Source: Nocardioides sp. R-C-SC26 (GTDB lineage Bacteria > Actinomycetota > Actinomycetes > Propionibacteriales > Nocardioidaceae). Taken from it: a DNA stretch of 64,000 nucleotides. The notes beneath the pieces were generated by a model. It had not been told where the DNA came from, did not search any database, and saw nothing but the letters and a program-made list of their open reading frames with translations. Of this stretch, positions 8,769-16,754 are shown piece by piece. Location of the stretch: positions 166,958-230,957 of the forward strand of contig NZ_JAHRHK010000005.1 of assembly GCF_021246465.1 (NCBI RefSeq). The letters run 5' to 3'. Each line of letters opens with the position of its first letter. Positions within the stretch are counted from its first letter, which is position 1. The translations under genes were made by a program, and so were the position numbers.

Positions 8769-9764
8769 ATGACCGACCTCGCACAGAGTCTGACGCCGCC
8801 GCCGGTCGCGGCGGCGTCCAGCGACCAGGGCAGCCCCGGACGTCGACGTGGCGCGCGCCGGGCCTCCGGCGGAGCTGCCGGGCGCATGGCCCGCGGAGTC
8901 CGGCGCGTCTGGACGGCGCTGCTCGGCCTGCTGGGTCTCGTCGCCGTCGGCGCGATCTGGGAGGGCTACAAGGCGATCGGCCCGGACGACGGCGTGCTGA
9001 TCGGTGAGACCCGGGTGCTCCCGCGCACCACCGACCTGGCCATGCCGCACCTCCTCGACATGGTGCGGCGCCTCGGTGAGCCGGTGACCAGTGCGCCGGG
9101 CGCCGAACCCCTGTGGCGGGCGGTCTACGACGCCGCGAGCACCTCGTTCGGCATCGCCGCGGTGGGGTGGCTGGTGGGCGTCACTGTCGGCCTGCTGCTG
9201 GCTCTGCTGATGCAGCGGATCCGACTGGCCGAGTACGGACTCCTCCCGTGGATCGTGCTGAGTCAGACGGTTCCGTTGATCGCGTTCGCTCCCGTCGTGC
9301 GGCGATGGGGCAACCAGATCGAGATCGGCACCTGGGAGTGGCCGCCGTGGCTCTCGGTCGCGTTGATCGCCAGCTATCTGGCGTTCTTCCCGGTCGCCGT
9401 CGGCGCGCTGCGAGGTCTGCAGTCGCCGGCGCGCATCCACACCGAGCTGATGCACACCTACTCCGCCGGGTGGTGGGCCACGTTGCGGTCGGTCCGGCTG
9501 CCGGCCGCGGTTCCACATCTGCTGCCCGCCCTGCGACTGGCTGCTGCGGGCGCCGTCGTCGGCACGGTGGTCGCGGAGGTCTCGATCGTCTATCCCGACG
9601 GGATCGGTCGCCAGTTGATCACCTTCGCGGGTCAGGCCTCGGGCGATCCGGCCAAGGCCTGGGCGCCGATCTTCGGTGCCGTGGCGCTCGGCCTGGTCGC
9701 AGCGGTCGCCGTGTCGTTGATCGGTCTGCTGCTGCGCAACTACCGACGCGGGGAGGCGCTGTGA
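8769..9764 (+). CDS. ABC transporter permease (NitT/TauT type)
   Basis: 331 residues. A disordered, basic N-terminal ~35 residues is followed by about six or seven membrane segments of a binding-protein-dependent permease. The EAA-loop region reads LMHTYSAGWWATLRSVRLPAAVPHL (shown as two pieces: LMHTYSAGWWATL and RSVRLPAAVPHL). It is the first of four genes of one importer; its stop overlaps the next gene's GTG by four bases. With a second, non-identical permease downstream, the membrane pore is probably a heterodimer. Confidence 0.88.
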   Translation: MTDLAQSLTPPPVAAASSDQGSPGRRRGARRASGGAAGRMARGVRRVWTALLGLLGLVAVGAIWEGYKAIGPDDGVLIGETRVLPRTTDLAMPHLLDMVRRLGEPVTSAPGAEPLWRAVYDAASTSFGIAAVGWLVGVTVGLLLALLMQRIRLAEYGLLPWIVLSQTVPLIAFAPVVRRWGNQIEIGTWEWPPWLSVALIASYLAFFPVAVGALRGLQSPARIHTELMHTYSAGWWATLRSVRLPAAVPHLLPALRLAAAGAVVGTVVAEVSIVYPDGIGRQLITFAGQASGDPAKAWAPIFGAVALGLVAAVAVSLIGLLLRNYRRGEAL

Positions 9765-10813
9765 GCGACCGGGGATCGAACCAGCCAGAGCCGCCGACCG
9801 GTCACGTCGACCCCCGCGAGTCCGCGGCATCCCCCGATGCATTGCCCGTTGAAGACAGAGAGGCAGCGATGACGGAGACGACCCCGGTCCCCCCTGTCGA
9901 GGGCCCCGTCGAGCACAGCGCGCACGACGACGCCTCGACCGCAGCGGACGACGTGGGGCGAGCCGCGAGCGCCACCGAGGTGGCCGTGCCGGCCGCGGCG
10001 CCGTTCGGCCCGCCGCCACCCGCCGTCCTGGTGACCGGGTTGACCAAGCGGTTCGGCACCCGCAAGGGAGCCGTCCACGCACTGCAGGACGTCGAGCTGC
10101 GCGTCGAGCCGGGCGAGTTCGTCTCGCTGATCGGGCCCTCGGGCTGCGGCAAGTCGACGTTGATGCGGCTGATCGCCGACCTGGAGAAGCCGACGTCGGG
10201 GAGCATCGAGGTCTTCGGCAAGACGGTGAAGCAGGCCCGAGCCGACCAGGACTACGGCATCGCCTTCCAGCAGGCCGGACTGCTGCCCTGGCGCACGGTG
10301 GCCGCCAACATCGCACTGCCGCTCGAGCTGCACGGCGTGAGCCGCAAGGAGCGCCGGGAGCGGGTGAGCGAGCTGGCCGAGATGGTCGGCCTGACCGACT
10401 TCGTCAAGCATCACCCCGACCAGCTCTCCGGTGGCATGCAGCAGCGGGTGGCCATCGCGCGCTCGCTCGCCGAGCAGCCACGTCTGCTCCTGATGGACGA
10501 GCCCTTCGGCGCGCTGGACGAGATGACCCGCGAGCGGATGCAGGGCGAGCTGTCGCGGATCGCGCGCGAGACCGGCGCCGCCGTGGTGTTCGTGACGCAC
10601 TCGATCCCCGAGGCGGTGTTCCTCTCCGACCGCGTGGTCGTGATGTCGCCCCGTCCTGGCCGGATCACCGGGATCGTCGAGACCGGCATCGGTGCCGACG
10701 CCGCCCGTGACGAGGCTCTGCGTGAGAACCCGGCGTTCTTCGCCAAGGTCACCGAGGTGCGTGAGGCGTTGCACGGGGTGCCAGTGGCCGAGGGCGGGCG
10801 GGAGGCCCGCTGA
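9761..10813 (+). CDS. ABC transporter ATP-binding protein (NitT/TauT type)
   Basis: 350 residues: a low-complexity, acidic leader of ~85 residues, then a complete ATPase. Walker A is GPSGCGKST, the signature LSGGMQQRVAIARSL, Walker B LLLMDEPFGALDE, and the switch His is in VVFVTHS. The GTG start at 9761 has GGGGAGG and a GTGA overlap with the permease stop. An ATG at 9869, also with a ribosome-site-like AGAGAGG, would give a shorter, more typical protein, so the true start is uncertain. It energises the importer of this cluster. Confidence 0.87.
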   Translation: MSDRGSNQPEPPTGHVDPRESAASPDALPVEDREAAMTETTPVPPVEGPVEHSAHDDASTAADDVGRAASATEVAVPAAAPFGPPPPAVLVTGLTKRFGTRKGAVHALQDVELRVEPGEFVSLIGPSGCGKSTLMRLIADLEKPTSGSIEVFGKTVKQARADQDYGIAFQQAGLLPWRTVAANIALPLELHGVSRKERRERVSELAEMVGLTDFVKHHPDQLSGGMQQRVAIARSLAEQPRLLLMDEPFGALDEMTRERMQGELSRIARETGAAVVFVTHSIPEAVFLSDRVVVMSPRPGRITGIVETGIGADAARDEALRENPAFFAKVTEVREALHGVPVAEGGREAR

Positions 10814-11619
10814 TGTCCCAGCCGTCGGCACAGCTCGCCGGGTGGTCCGCGTTCCTGGACCGGTTCGGACGCGTGCTCGCGCCGGTACTGGTCGGGGCCG
10901 CGCTGCTCGGCGTCTGGCAGTACCTGGTGAGCGTCGTGCAGGTGGACGACGTGCTGCTGCCCAGCCCGGCGCGGATCTGGGAGGAGTGGGAGGCCAACAC
11001 CGGGCCCATCCGCGAGGCCGCCGGGATCACCGGCACCAACGCCCTAGCGGGGCTCGCGTTCGGCAGCGTGCTCGGCGTGGTGCTCGCCGGGATCGCGGCG
11101 GCAGCGCGCTGGTTCGAGGGCATGCTCGCCTCGGTGGTCGCCGCCCTGGCCGTGGTACCGATCGTGGCGCTGGCGCCCGTGCTGAACTCGATGTTCGGCG
11201 CCGACAGCGAGTTCGGACGGCGTGCCGTGGCCGCGATCGCGGCGTTCGTGCCGGTCTACATCAACACCGTGCGCGGCCTGCGCCAGACCACGCCGCTGCA
11301 CCGGGACCTGATGAGCACCTACGCCTCGACCCGGTGGCAGACCTTCCGCACCCTCACCCTGCCCTCGGCGGCGCCGTACGTGCTGACCGGCGTCCGCGTG
11401 GCCAGCTCGCTCGCCGTCATCTCCGCCCTGGTCGCCGAGTACTTCGGCGGACCCCGCGGCGGGCTCGGCGCCTTCATCTCCACCTCCGCCGCCACCAGCC
11501 GCTACGCCCTCGCCTGGGCGTACGTGGGAGCGGCCATCGTGCTCGGGTTGGCCGCCTACGTCGCCACCGTGCTGCTCGAACGACTCGTGCAGTGGCGACT
11601 CCCGGCCGGGGGCTCGTGA
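10813..11619 (+). CDS. ABC transporter permease (NitT/TauT type), second subunit
   Basis: 268 residues with six predicted membrane segments. The EAA-type loop is LMSTYASTRWQTFRTLTLP. Its ATG overlaps the ATPase stop by four bases (ATGA), so it is translationally coupled. It differs in sequence from the permease at 8769, suggesting the two pair as a heterodimer. Confidence 0.88.
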   Translation: MSQPSAQLAGWSAFLDRFGRVLAPVLVGAALLGVWQYLVSVVQVDDVLLPSPARIWEEWEANTGPIREAAGITGTNALAGLAFGSVLGVVLAGIAAAARWFEGMLASVVAALAVVPIVALAPVLNSMFGADSEFGRRAVAAIAAFVPVYINTVRGLRQTTPLHRDLMSTYASTRWQTFRTLTLPSAAPYVLTGVRVASSLAVISALVAEYFGGPRGGLGAFISTSAATSRYALAWAYVGAAIVLGLAAYVATVLLERLVQWRLPAGGS

Positions 11620-11749
11620 TGAGCCCCGCGAAGTACGGGACGGGATGGGTGATCGGGATCCGCGCACTCTCGTCCACGCCGTCACTGCGCAACGGCGCGC
11701 AGTGCTTCCCCTGTGGCACCCCCTCATGCACCGCCGAAAGGAACACCGA

Positions 11750-12904
11750 ATGAAGCACACATTCCGCCGCACCGTGGTGGCAGGCGCCGCGCTCCTCGCG
11801 ACGGCCTCGATGTTGACCGCCTGCGGCAGCGACAGTGGAGACGGCGACTCGGGGGGCTCCGGGGGATCCGCCTCGGGCGACCTCCAGGAGATCAAGCTGC
11901 AGCTGCAGTGGCTGCCCCAGGCCCAGTTCGCCGGCTACTACGCCGCGCTCGACCAGGGCTATTTCGAGGACGAGGGTCTCGACGTCGAGATCATCCCGTC
12001 CGGTGGCGACATCGTGCCGCAGGACGCTCTCGCCAACGGCGACGTCGACTACGCGATCGCCTGGGTCCCCAAGGTGCTCGGCTCGATCGAGCAGGGGGCG
12101 AACCTGACCAACGTCGCCCAGATCTTCCAGCGCTCGGGCACGCTGCAGGTCGCCTGGGCCGACTCCGGCATCGACTCCGTCGCCGACTTCGAGGGCAAGA
12201 AGATCGGCTCGTGGGGCTTCGGCAACGAGTGGGAGATCTTCGCGGCGATGGCCGACGAGGGTCTCGACTCCTCGACGGTCGACATCGTCACCCAGGACTT
12301 CAACATGAACGCCTTCCTGCAGCGCGACATCGACGCGGCCCAGGCGATGACCTACAACGAGTACGCGCAGTTGCTCGAGACCGAGGACCCCGACACCGGC
12401 GAGCTCTACACGCCCGACGACTTCAACGTCATCAGCTACGAGGACACCTCCGGTGCGATGCTGCAGGACGCCATCTGGGCCGACACCGAGCGCCTCGCCG
12501 ACGACGAGGAGTACGCCGAGACGACCGTGAAGTTCCTCAAGGCCGTCGTCAGGGGCTGGATCTTCGCCCGCGACAACGTCGAGGACGCCGCGAACATCAC
12601 CGTCGCCGCCGGGTCGAGCTGGGGTCCGAGCCACGAGCTGTGGATGGCCAACGAGGTCAACAAGCTGATCTGGCCCGCCGACGCCGGCATCGGCGTGATC
12701 GACGAGGGCGCCTGGGACCAGACCGTCGAGGGTGCGCTCGCCGCCGTCAACGAGCAGGGCCAGCACCTCATCACCACCGAGCCTCCGGCCACCGCCTACG
12801 ACAACACCTACATCGAGGAGGCACTGGCCGACCTCGGTGACGACGACACCACCGGCGAGGGCTACGAGCCGATCGAGGTCACCCTGGCCAAGGGCGGCAA
12901 CTAG
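11750..12904 (+). CDS. ABC transporter substrate-binding lipoprotein (NMT1/THI5-like)
   Basis: 384 residues. A lipoprotein signal peptide ends with the lipobox LTAC (around residue 25), followed by a Gly/Ser/Asp-rich tether, so the mature protein is membrane-anchored outside the cell. The binding domain starts IKLQLQWLPQAQFAGYYAAL, characteristic of the NMT1/THI5 group that binds pyrimidine-like or aromatic small molecules. With catabolic genes for dihydropyrimidine on both sides, the ligand is probably a pyrimidine or related cyclic ureide; this is inference from context. The ATG at 11750 is preceded by GAAAGGA. Confidence 0.9.
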   Translation: MKHTFRRTVVAGAALLATASMLTACGSDSGDGDSGGSGGSASGDLQEIKLQLQWLPQAQFAGYYAALDQGYFEDEGLDVEIIPSGGDIVPQDALANGDVDYAIAWVPKVLGSIEQGANLTNVAQIFQRSGTLQVAWADSGIDSVADFEGKKIGSWGFGNEWEIFAAMADEGLDSSTVDIVTQDFNMNAFLQRDIDAAQAMTYNEYAQLLETEDPDTGELYTPDDFNVISYEDTSGAMLQDAIWADTERLADDEEYAETTVKFLKAVVRGWIFARDNVEDAANITVAAGSSWGPSHELWMANEVNKLIWPADAGIGVIDEGAWDQTVEGALAAVNEQGQHLITTEPPATAYDNTYIEEALADLGDDDTTGEGYEPIEVTLAKGGN

Positions 12905-12913
12905 CCCGGTCAT

Positions 12914-12953
12914 CGAGCTTGTCGAGATGCCACCGGGGGTCTCGACAAGCTCG
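12914..12953. terminator. Strong hairpin of the CGAGCTTGTCGAGA repeat family, possible terminator
   Basis: Perfect 14-bp arms CGAGCTTGTCGAGA (12914-12927) and TCTCGACAAGCTCG (12940-12953) with a 12-base loop, starting ten bases after the binding-protein stop. There is no T-run. The same hairpin recurs inside coding sequence at 39440-39473, so it is a dispersed repeat that may act here as a terminator or mRNA-stabilising stem. Confidence 0.6.
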
Positions 12954-13023
12954 ACCACCGTGGTGTCGAGATCCCACCCCGCGACACCACGACCACATCA
13001 CCATCTTCGAAGGAGACCCGACG

Positions 13024-14355
13024 ATGTCGACGGATCAGCAGGTCGCACATGATCTGGACGCCTATGCCAAGAGCCTGGACCGCGCCCACGTGTTCCACTC
13101 CTGGTCGGCGCAGGGCGCGCTCGATCCGCTCGTCATCGCCGGGGGGAGCGGGTGCCGGGTGTGGGACCACGCCGGCACCCGCTACCTCGACTTCTCCAGT
13201 CAGCTGGTCAACGTCAACATCGGCCATCAGCACCCTGCCGTCGTCGCGGCGATCCAGGAGCAGGCGGCGCTGCTGACCACGATCTCCCCACCCACGGCGA
13301 ACCTCGCCCGGGGCGAGGCTGCCCGGCGGATCACCGATCGGGCTCCTGCGGGCATGAGCAAGGTCTTCTTCACCAATGGTGGGGCGGACGCCAACGAGAA
13401 CGCCATCCGGATGGCGCGCCTGCACACCGGACGCGACACGGTGCTCTCCACGTACCGCAGCTACCACGGCAACACCGGCTCGGCGATCGTCGCCACCGGC
13501 GACTGGCGGCGTGTGCCCAACCAGTACTCGCGCGCCCACGCGCACTTCTTCGGTCCCTACCTCTACCGCTCCGAGTTCTGGGCCAGCACGCCGGAGGAGG
13601 AGAGCGAGCGCGCGCTGCGTCATCTGCGGCGGGTGATCGAGTGCGAGGGTCCGGGGAGCGTCGCAGCGATCCTGCTCGAGACGATCCCCGGCACCGCCGG
13701 CATCCTGATGCCGCCGCCGGGCTACCTGCCCGGGGTGCGGGCACTGGCCGACGAGTTCGGCATCGTGCTGATCCTCGACGAGGTGATGGCCGGCTTCGGC
13801 CGCACCGGTGAGTGGTTCGCCTTCGACTCCTACGACGTGCGCCCGGACCTGATCACCTTCGCCAAGGGCGTCAACTCCGGGTACGTGCCGATCGGCGGCG
13901 TCGTGATCGGCGACCACATCGCCTCCGACTTCGACGAGGCCGTCTTCCCCGGCGGGTTGACCTACAGCGGCCACCCGCTCGCGGCCGCCTCGGTGGTCGG
14001 CGCACTCGACGCCATGGAGGCCGAGGGCGTCGTCGCCAACGCCAAGCGGATCGGAACCGACGTGCTCGGCCCCGCGCTGGCCGACCTCGCCGAGCGCCAC
14101 GCCGTCGTGGGCGAGGTGCGTGGCACCGGCGTCTTCTGGGCGATCGAACTGGTGGCCGACGCCGCCACGAAGGCTCCGCTCCCCGCCGCCCTGATGGGCA
14201 GGGCGAAGAGCGCCTTGATGGAACGGGGCCTGCTGCCCTTCGTGACCGACAACCGGATCCACGCCGTACCACCGTGCGTGGTGACCGACGACGAGGTGGC
14301 CGAAGCGGTCGCCGCCTACGACGCAGTGCTGACGCTGCTGGACGGAGAGATCTGA
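13024..14355 (+). CDS. Class III omega-aminotransferase (probable beta-alanine:2-oxoacid aminotransferase)
   Basis: 443 residues. PLP-dependent fold-type I class III enzyme: NGGADANENAIRMAR, SYHGNTGSA, LILDEVMAGFGRTGEW with the cofactor Asp, and the Schiff-base lysine in TFAKGVNSGYVPIGG. In this cluster the expected reaction is beta-alanine (or beta-aminoisobutyrate) to malonate (methylmalonate) semialdehyde, feeding the dehydrogenase whose ATG overlaps its stop by one base. The ribosome site AAGGAG precedes the ATG. The family includes many substrate types, so the assignment rests on context. Confidence 0.88.
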   Translation: MSTDQQVAHDLDAYAKSLDRAHVFHSWSAQGALDPLVIAGGSGCRVWDHAGTRYLDFSSQLVNVNIGHQHPAVVAAIQEQAALLTTISPPTANLARGEAARRITDRAPAGMSKVFFTNGGADANENAIRMARLHTGRDTVLSTYRSYHGNTGSAIVATGDWRRVPNQYSRAHAHFFGPYLYRSEFWASTPEEESERALRHLRRVIECEGPGSVAAILLETIPGTAGILMPPPGYLPGVRALADEFGIVLILDEVMAGFGRTGEWFAFDSYDVRPDLITFAKGVNSGYVPIGGVVIGDHIASDFDEAVFPGGLTYSGHPLAAASVVGALDAMEAEGVVANAKRIGTDVLGPALADLAERHAVVGEVRGTGVFWAIELVADAATKAPLPAALMGRAKSALMERGLLPFVTDNRIHAVPPCVVTDDEVAEAVAAYDAVLTLLDGEI

Positions 14356-15884
14356 TGACCGACCACACTGACGTGACCACCCTGCCGGTGCTCGACCACT
14401 GGATCGACGGCGCACTCACCGCCGGGGACTCCTCGCGGCTGGGGCCGGTCTTCGACCCCGCGCTCGGGCAGCAGACCAAATCGGTGCGGCTGGGTTCGGC
14501 AGCCGACGTCGGCACCGCCGTCGCCGCCGCCAAGGCGGCCTTCGACGGGCCCGGGGGCTGGGGCCGCGCCTCGATCGCCAAGCGGCAGCAGGTGATCTTC
14601 GCGTTCCGCGAATTGCTTAACGCCCGCAAGGGCGATCTCGCGGCGATCCTCACCTCCGAGCACGGCAAGGTGCTCAGCGACGCCGCCGGCGAGGTCGCTC
14701 GAGGGCTGGAGGTCGTGGAGTTCGCGTGCGGGATGCCGCACCTGGCCAAGGGCAGCTACTCCGAGAGCGTCTCGACCGACGTCGACGTCTACTCGGTCAA
14801 GGAGCCGCTGGGCGTCGTCGGCATCATCAGCCCGTTCAACTTCCCGGCGATGGTGCCGATGTGGTTCTTCCCGATCGCGATCGCGGCGGGCAACACCGTG
14901 GTGCTCAAGCCGAGCGAGAAGGACCCCTCGGTCGCCAACTGGATGGCGGCACTGCTCACCGAGGCCGGCCTGCCCGACGGCGTCTTCAACGTCGTGCACG
15001 GTGACAAGGAAGCCGTCGACGCGCTGCTCGAGCACCCCGACGTCGCCTCGGTCTCGTTCGTCGGCTCGACCCCGATCGCCCAGTACGTCTACGAGAAGGG
15101 CACGGCGTCCGGCAAGCGGGTGCAGGCGCTGGGCGGTGCGAAGAACCACATGCTGGTGCTGCCCGACGCCGACCTCGACCTCGTCGCCGACGCCTGCGTG
15201 AACGCCGGCTTCGGCTCCGCGGGCGAGCGGTGCATGGCGATCTCCGTCGTGCTCGCGGTCGACCCGGTGGGTGATGCGCTGATCGAGAAGATCACCGACC
15301 GGATGGGCAAGCTCGTCACCGGCGACGGTCGCGGCGCGGCCGACATGGGCCCGCTGATCACCCGGGAGCACCGCGACAAGGTGGCCGGGTACCTCGACGT
15401 CGCTCCGGCCGACGGTGCGACCGTCGTCGTCGACGGCCGCGAGACCCAGATCGACGGCGCGGCCGACGGCTTCTGGCTCGGTCCGTCGCTGGTCGACCAC
15501 GTTCCTACCGACTCGCGCGTCTACACCGAGGAGATCTTCGGCCCGGTGCTCTCCATCGTGCGGATCGCCTCCTACGCCGAGGGGGTGGAGCTGATCAACT
15601 CCGGGCCTTACGGCAACGGCACCGCGATCTTCACCAACGACGGCGGCGCCGCGCGGCGCTTCCAGCGCGAGGTCGAGGTGGGCATGGTCGGCATCAACGT
15701 GCCGATCCCCGTGCCGGTCGCCTACCACTCCTTCGGTGGCTGGAAGGCCTCGATCTTCGGAGACGCCAAGGCCTACGGCCCGCACGGCGTGGACTTCTTC
15801 ACCCGTGAGAAGGCCGTGACCGCGCGGTGGCTCGACCCCGCCACGCACGGCGGGATCAACCTGGGGTTCCCACAGAACACCTGA
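14355..15884 (+). CDS. mmsA: CoA-acylating (methyl)malonate-semialdehyde dehydrogenase
   Basis: 509 residues. It should oxidise malonate or methylmalonate semialdehyde with NAD+ and CoA to acetyl- or propionyl-CoA and CO2. Signatures are ISPFNFPAMVPMWFFPIAI, the catalytic cysteine in SAGERCMAISVV, and the C-terminal VAYHSFGGWKASIFGD typical of MmsA. It starts on TGATG shared with the aminotransferase stop. This completes a path uracil/thymine -> beta-amino acid -> semialdehyde -> acyl-CoA within one transcription direction. Confidence 0.93.
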   Translation: MTDHTDVTTLPVLDHWIDGALTAGDSSRLGPVFDPALGQQTKSVRLGSAADVGTAVAAAKAAFDGPGGWGRASIAKRQQVIFAFRELLNARKGDLAAILTSEHGKVLSDAAGEVARGLEVVEFACGMPHLAKGSYSESVSTDVDVYSVKEPLGVVGIISPFNFPAMVPMWFFPIAIAAGNTVVLKPSEKDPSVANWMAALLTEAGLPDGVFNVVHGDKEAVDALLEHPDVASVSFVGSTPIAQYVYEKGTASGKRVQALGGAKNHMLVLPDADLDLVADACVNAGFGSAGERCMAISVVLAVDPVGDALIEKITDRMGKLVTGDGRGAADMGPLITREHRDKVAGYLDVAPADGATVVVDGRETQIDGAADGFWLGPSLVDHVPTDSRVYTEEIFGPVLSIVRIASYAEGVELINSGPYGNGTAIFTNDGGAARRFQREVEVGMVGINVPIPVPVAYHSFGGWKASIFGDAKAYGPHGVDFFTREKAVTARWLDPATHGGINLGFPQNT

Positions 15885-15895
15885 CGCCCCGTCGT

Positions 15896-15929
15896 CCCGC
15901 ACCACGAGCCGCCCGGGCCGGGGTGCGGG
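15896..15929 (+). terminator. Candidate terminator hairpin after the pyrimidine operon
   Basis: CCCGCACC (15896-15903) can pair with GGTGCGGG (15922-15929), 12 bases after the mmsA stop. There is no T-run, as is common in actinobacteria. The 157-bp space up to 16041 otherwise holds nothing I recognise. Confidence 0.45.
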
Positions 15930-16040
15930 GCGCTGGCGGACGCCGAGCCGCCTGGCCGATCGGTCACACCTCACCGTCCCGGAGAACCATTTCCCCCGAC
16001 GACGGTGGTCGTCGTCTTCGCTGCGTGGTGAGGTAGGAGC

Positions 16041-16754
16041 ATGGGCCAGCCTGCTCCCGTCGTCGGCGGGCGCGGTCTGCACGTCCGCTTCGGCGAGGTC
16101 GAGGCCGTCGCCGGCGTCGACCTCACCGCCGATGCCGGGCAGTCGACGGCGCTGCTCGGACGCAACGGCGCCGGCAAGTCGACGACGATGCGGGTGCTCG
16201 CCGGCGTCGTCCCCCCGACCGCCGGCTCCGTGCGCGTGGCGGGGTTCGACGCGCGGCACGACCCGCTGCGCGTCAAGCAGGCCGTCGGGTACTGCCCTGA
16301 CGTCGGCGGCCTCGTGCCCCGAGCGACTCCGTGGGAGCACCTGCAGTTGGCGGCCCGGCTGCGCCGGATGCCGGCCTGGGAGGACCGGGCCCGCACGCTG
16401 CTGGAGCGATTCGAGCTCGGCGACGTCGCCCACCGCGTGACCGCCGGCTTCTCCCACGGGATGGGCCGCCGCCTCTCGGTGCTGCTCGCGGCCTTCCACG
16501 AGCCCGTCGTCCTGTTGCTCGACGAGCCCTTCGACGGCGTCGACCCGATCGGCGTCGAGGCGACCCTGGAGGAGATCAACGACGCACGCGCGCGAGGCGC
16601 CTGTGTGCTGGTCTCGACCCACTTGCGCGAGCTCGCCGTCGAGGCGTGCACGAACGTCAGCGTGCTGCGCGGCGGCGCCCAGGTCGCCACGATGAGCGCT
16701 GCGGAGATGAGCGGCGAGGAGGGCGCTCGTGCCTACCGCGGTCTCCTCGACTGA
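16041..16754 (+). CDS. ABC transporter ATP-binding protein (ABC-2/export type)
   Basis: 237 residues. Walker A GRNGAGKST, signature-like FSHGMGRRLSVLLAAFH (degenerate for LSGGQ), Walker B VLLLDEPFDGVDP, switch His in VLVSTHLREL. The GLVPRATPWEHLQLAARL region matches drug/ABC-2 exporter ATPases. A TAGGAGC ribosome site precedes the ATG. It overlaps the membrane-protein gene by 26 bp, so the two form a coupled exporter of unknown substrate. The unusual FSHGMG in place of LSGGQ is worth noting but occurs in this subfamily. Confidence 0.87.
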   Translation: MGQPAPVVGGRGLHVRFGEVEAVAGVDLTADAGQSTALLGRNGAGKSTTMRVLAGVVPPTAGSVRVAGFDARHDPLRVKQAVGYCPDVGGLVPRATPWEHLQLAARLRRMPAWEDRARTLLERFELGDVAHRVTAGFSHGMGRRLSVLLAAFHEPVVLLLDEPFDGVDPIGVEATLEEINDARARGACVLVSTHLRELAVEACTNVSVLRGGAQVATMSAAEMSGEEGARAYRGLLD

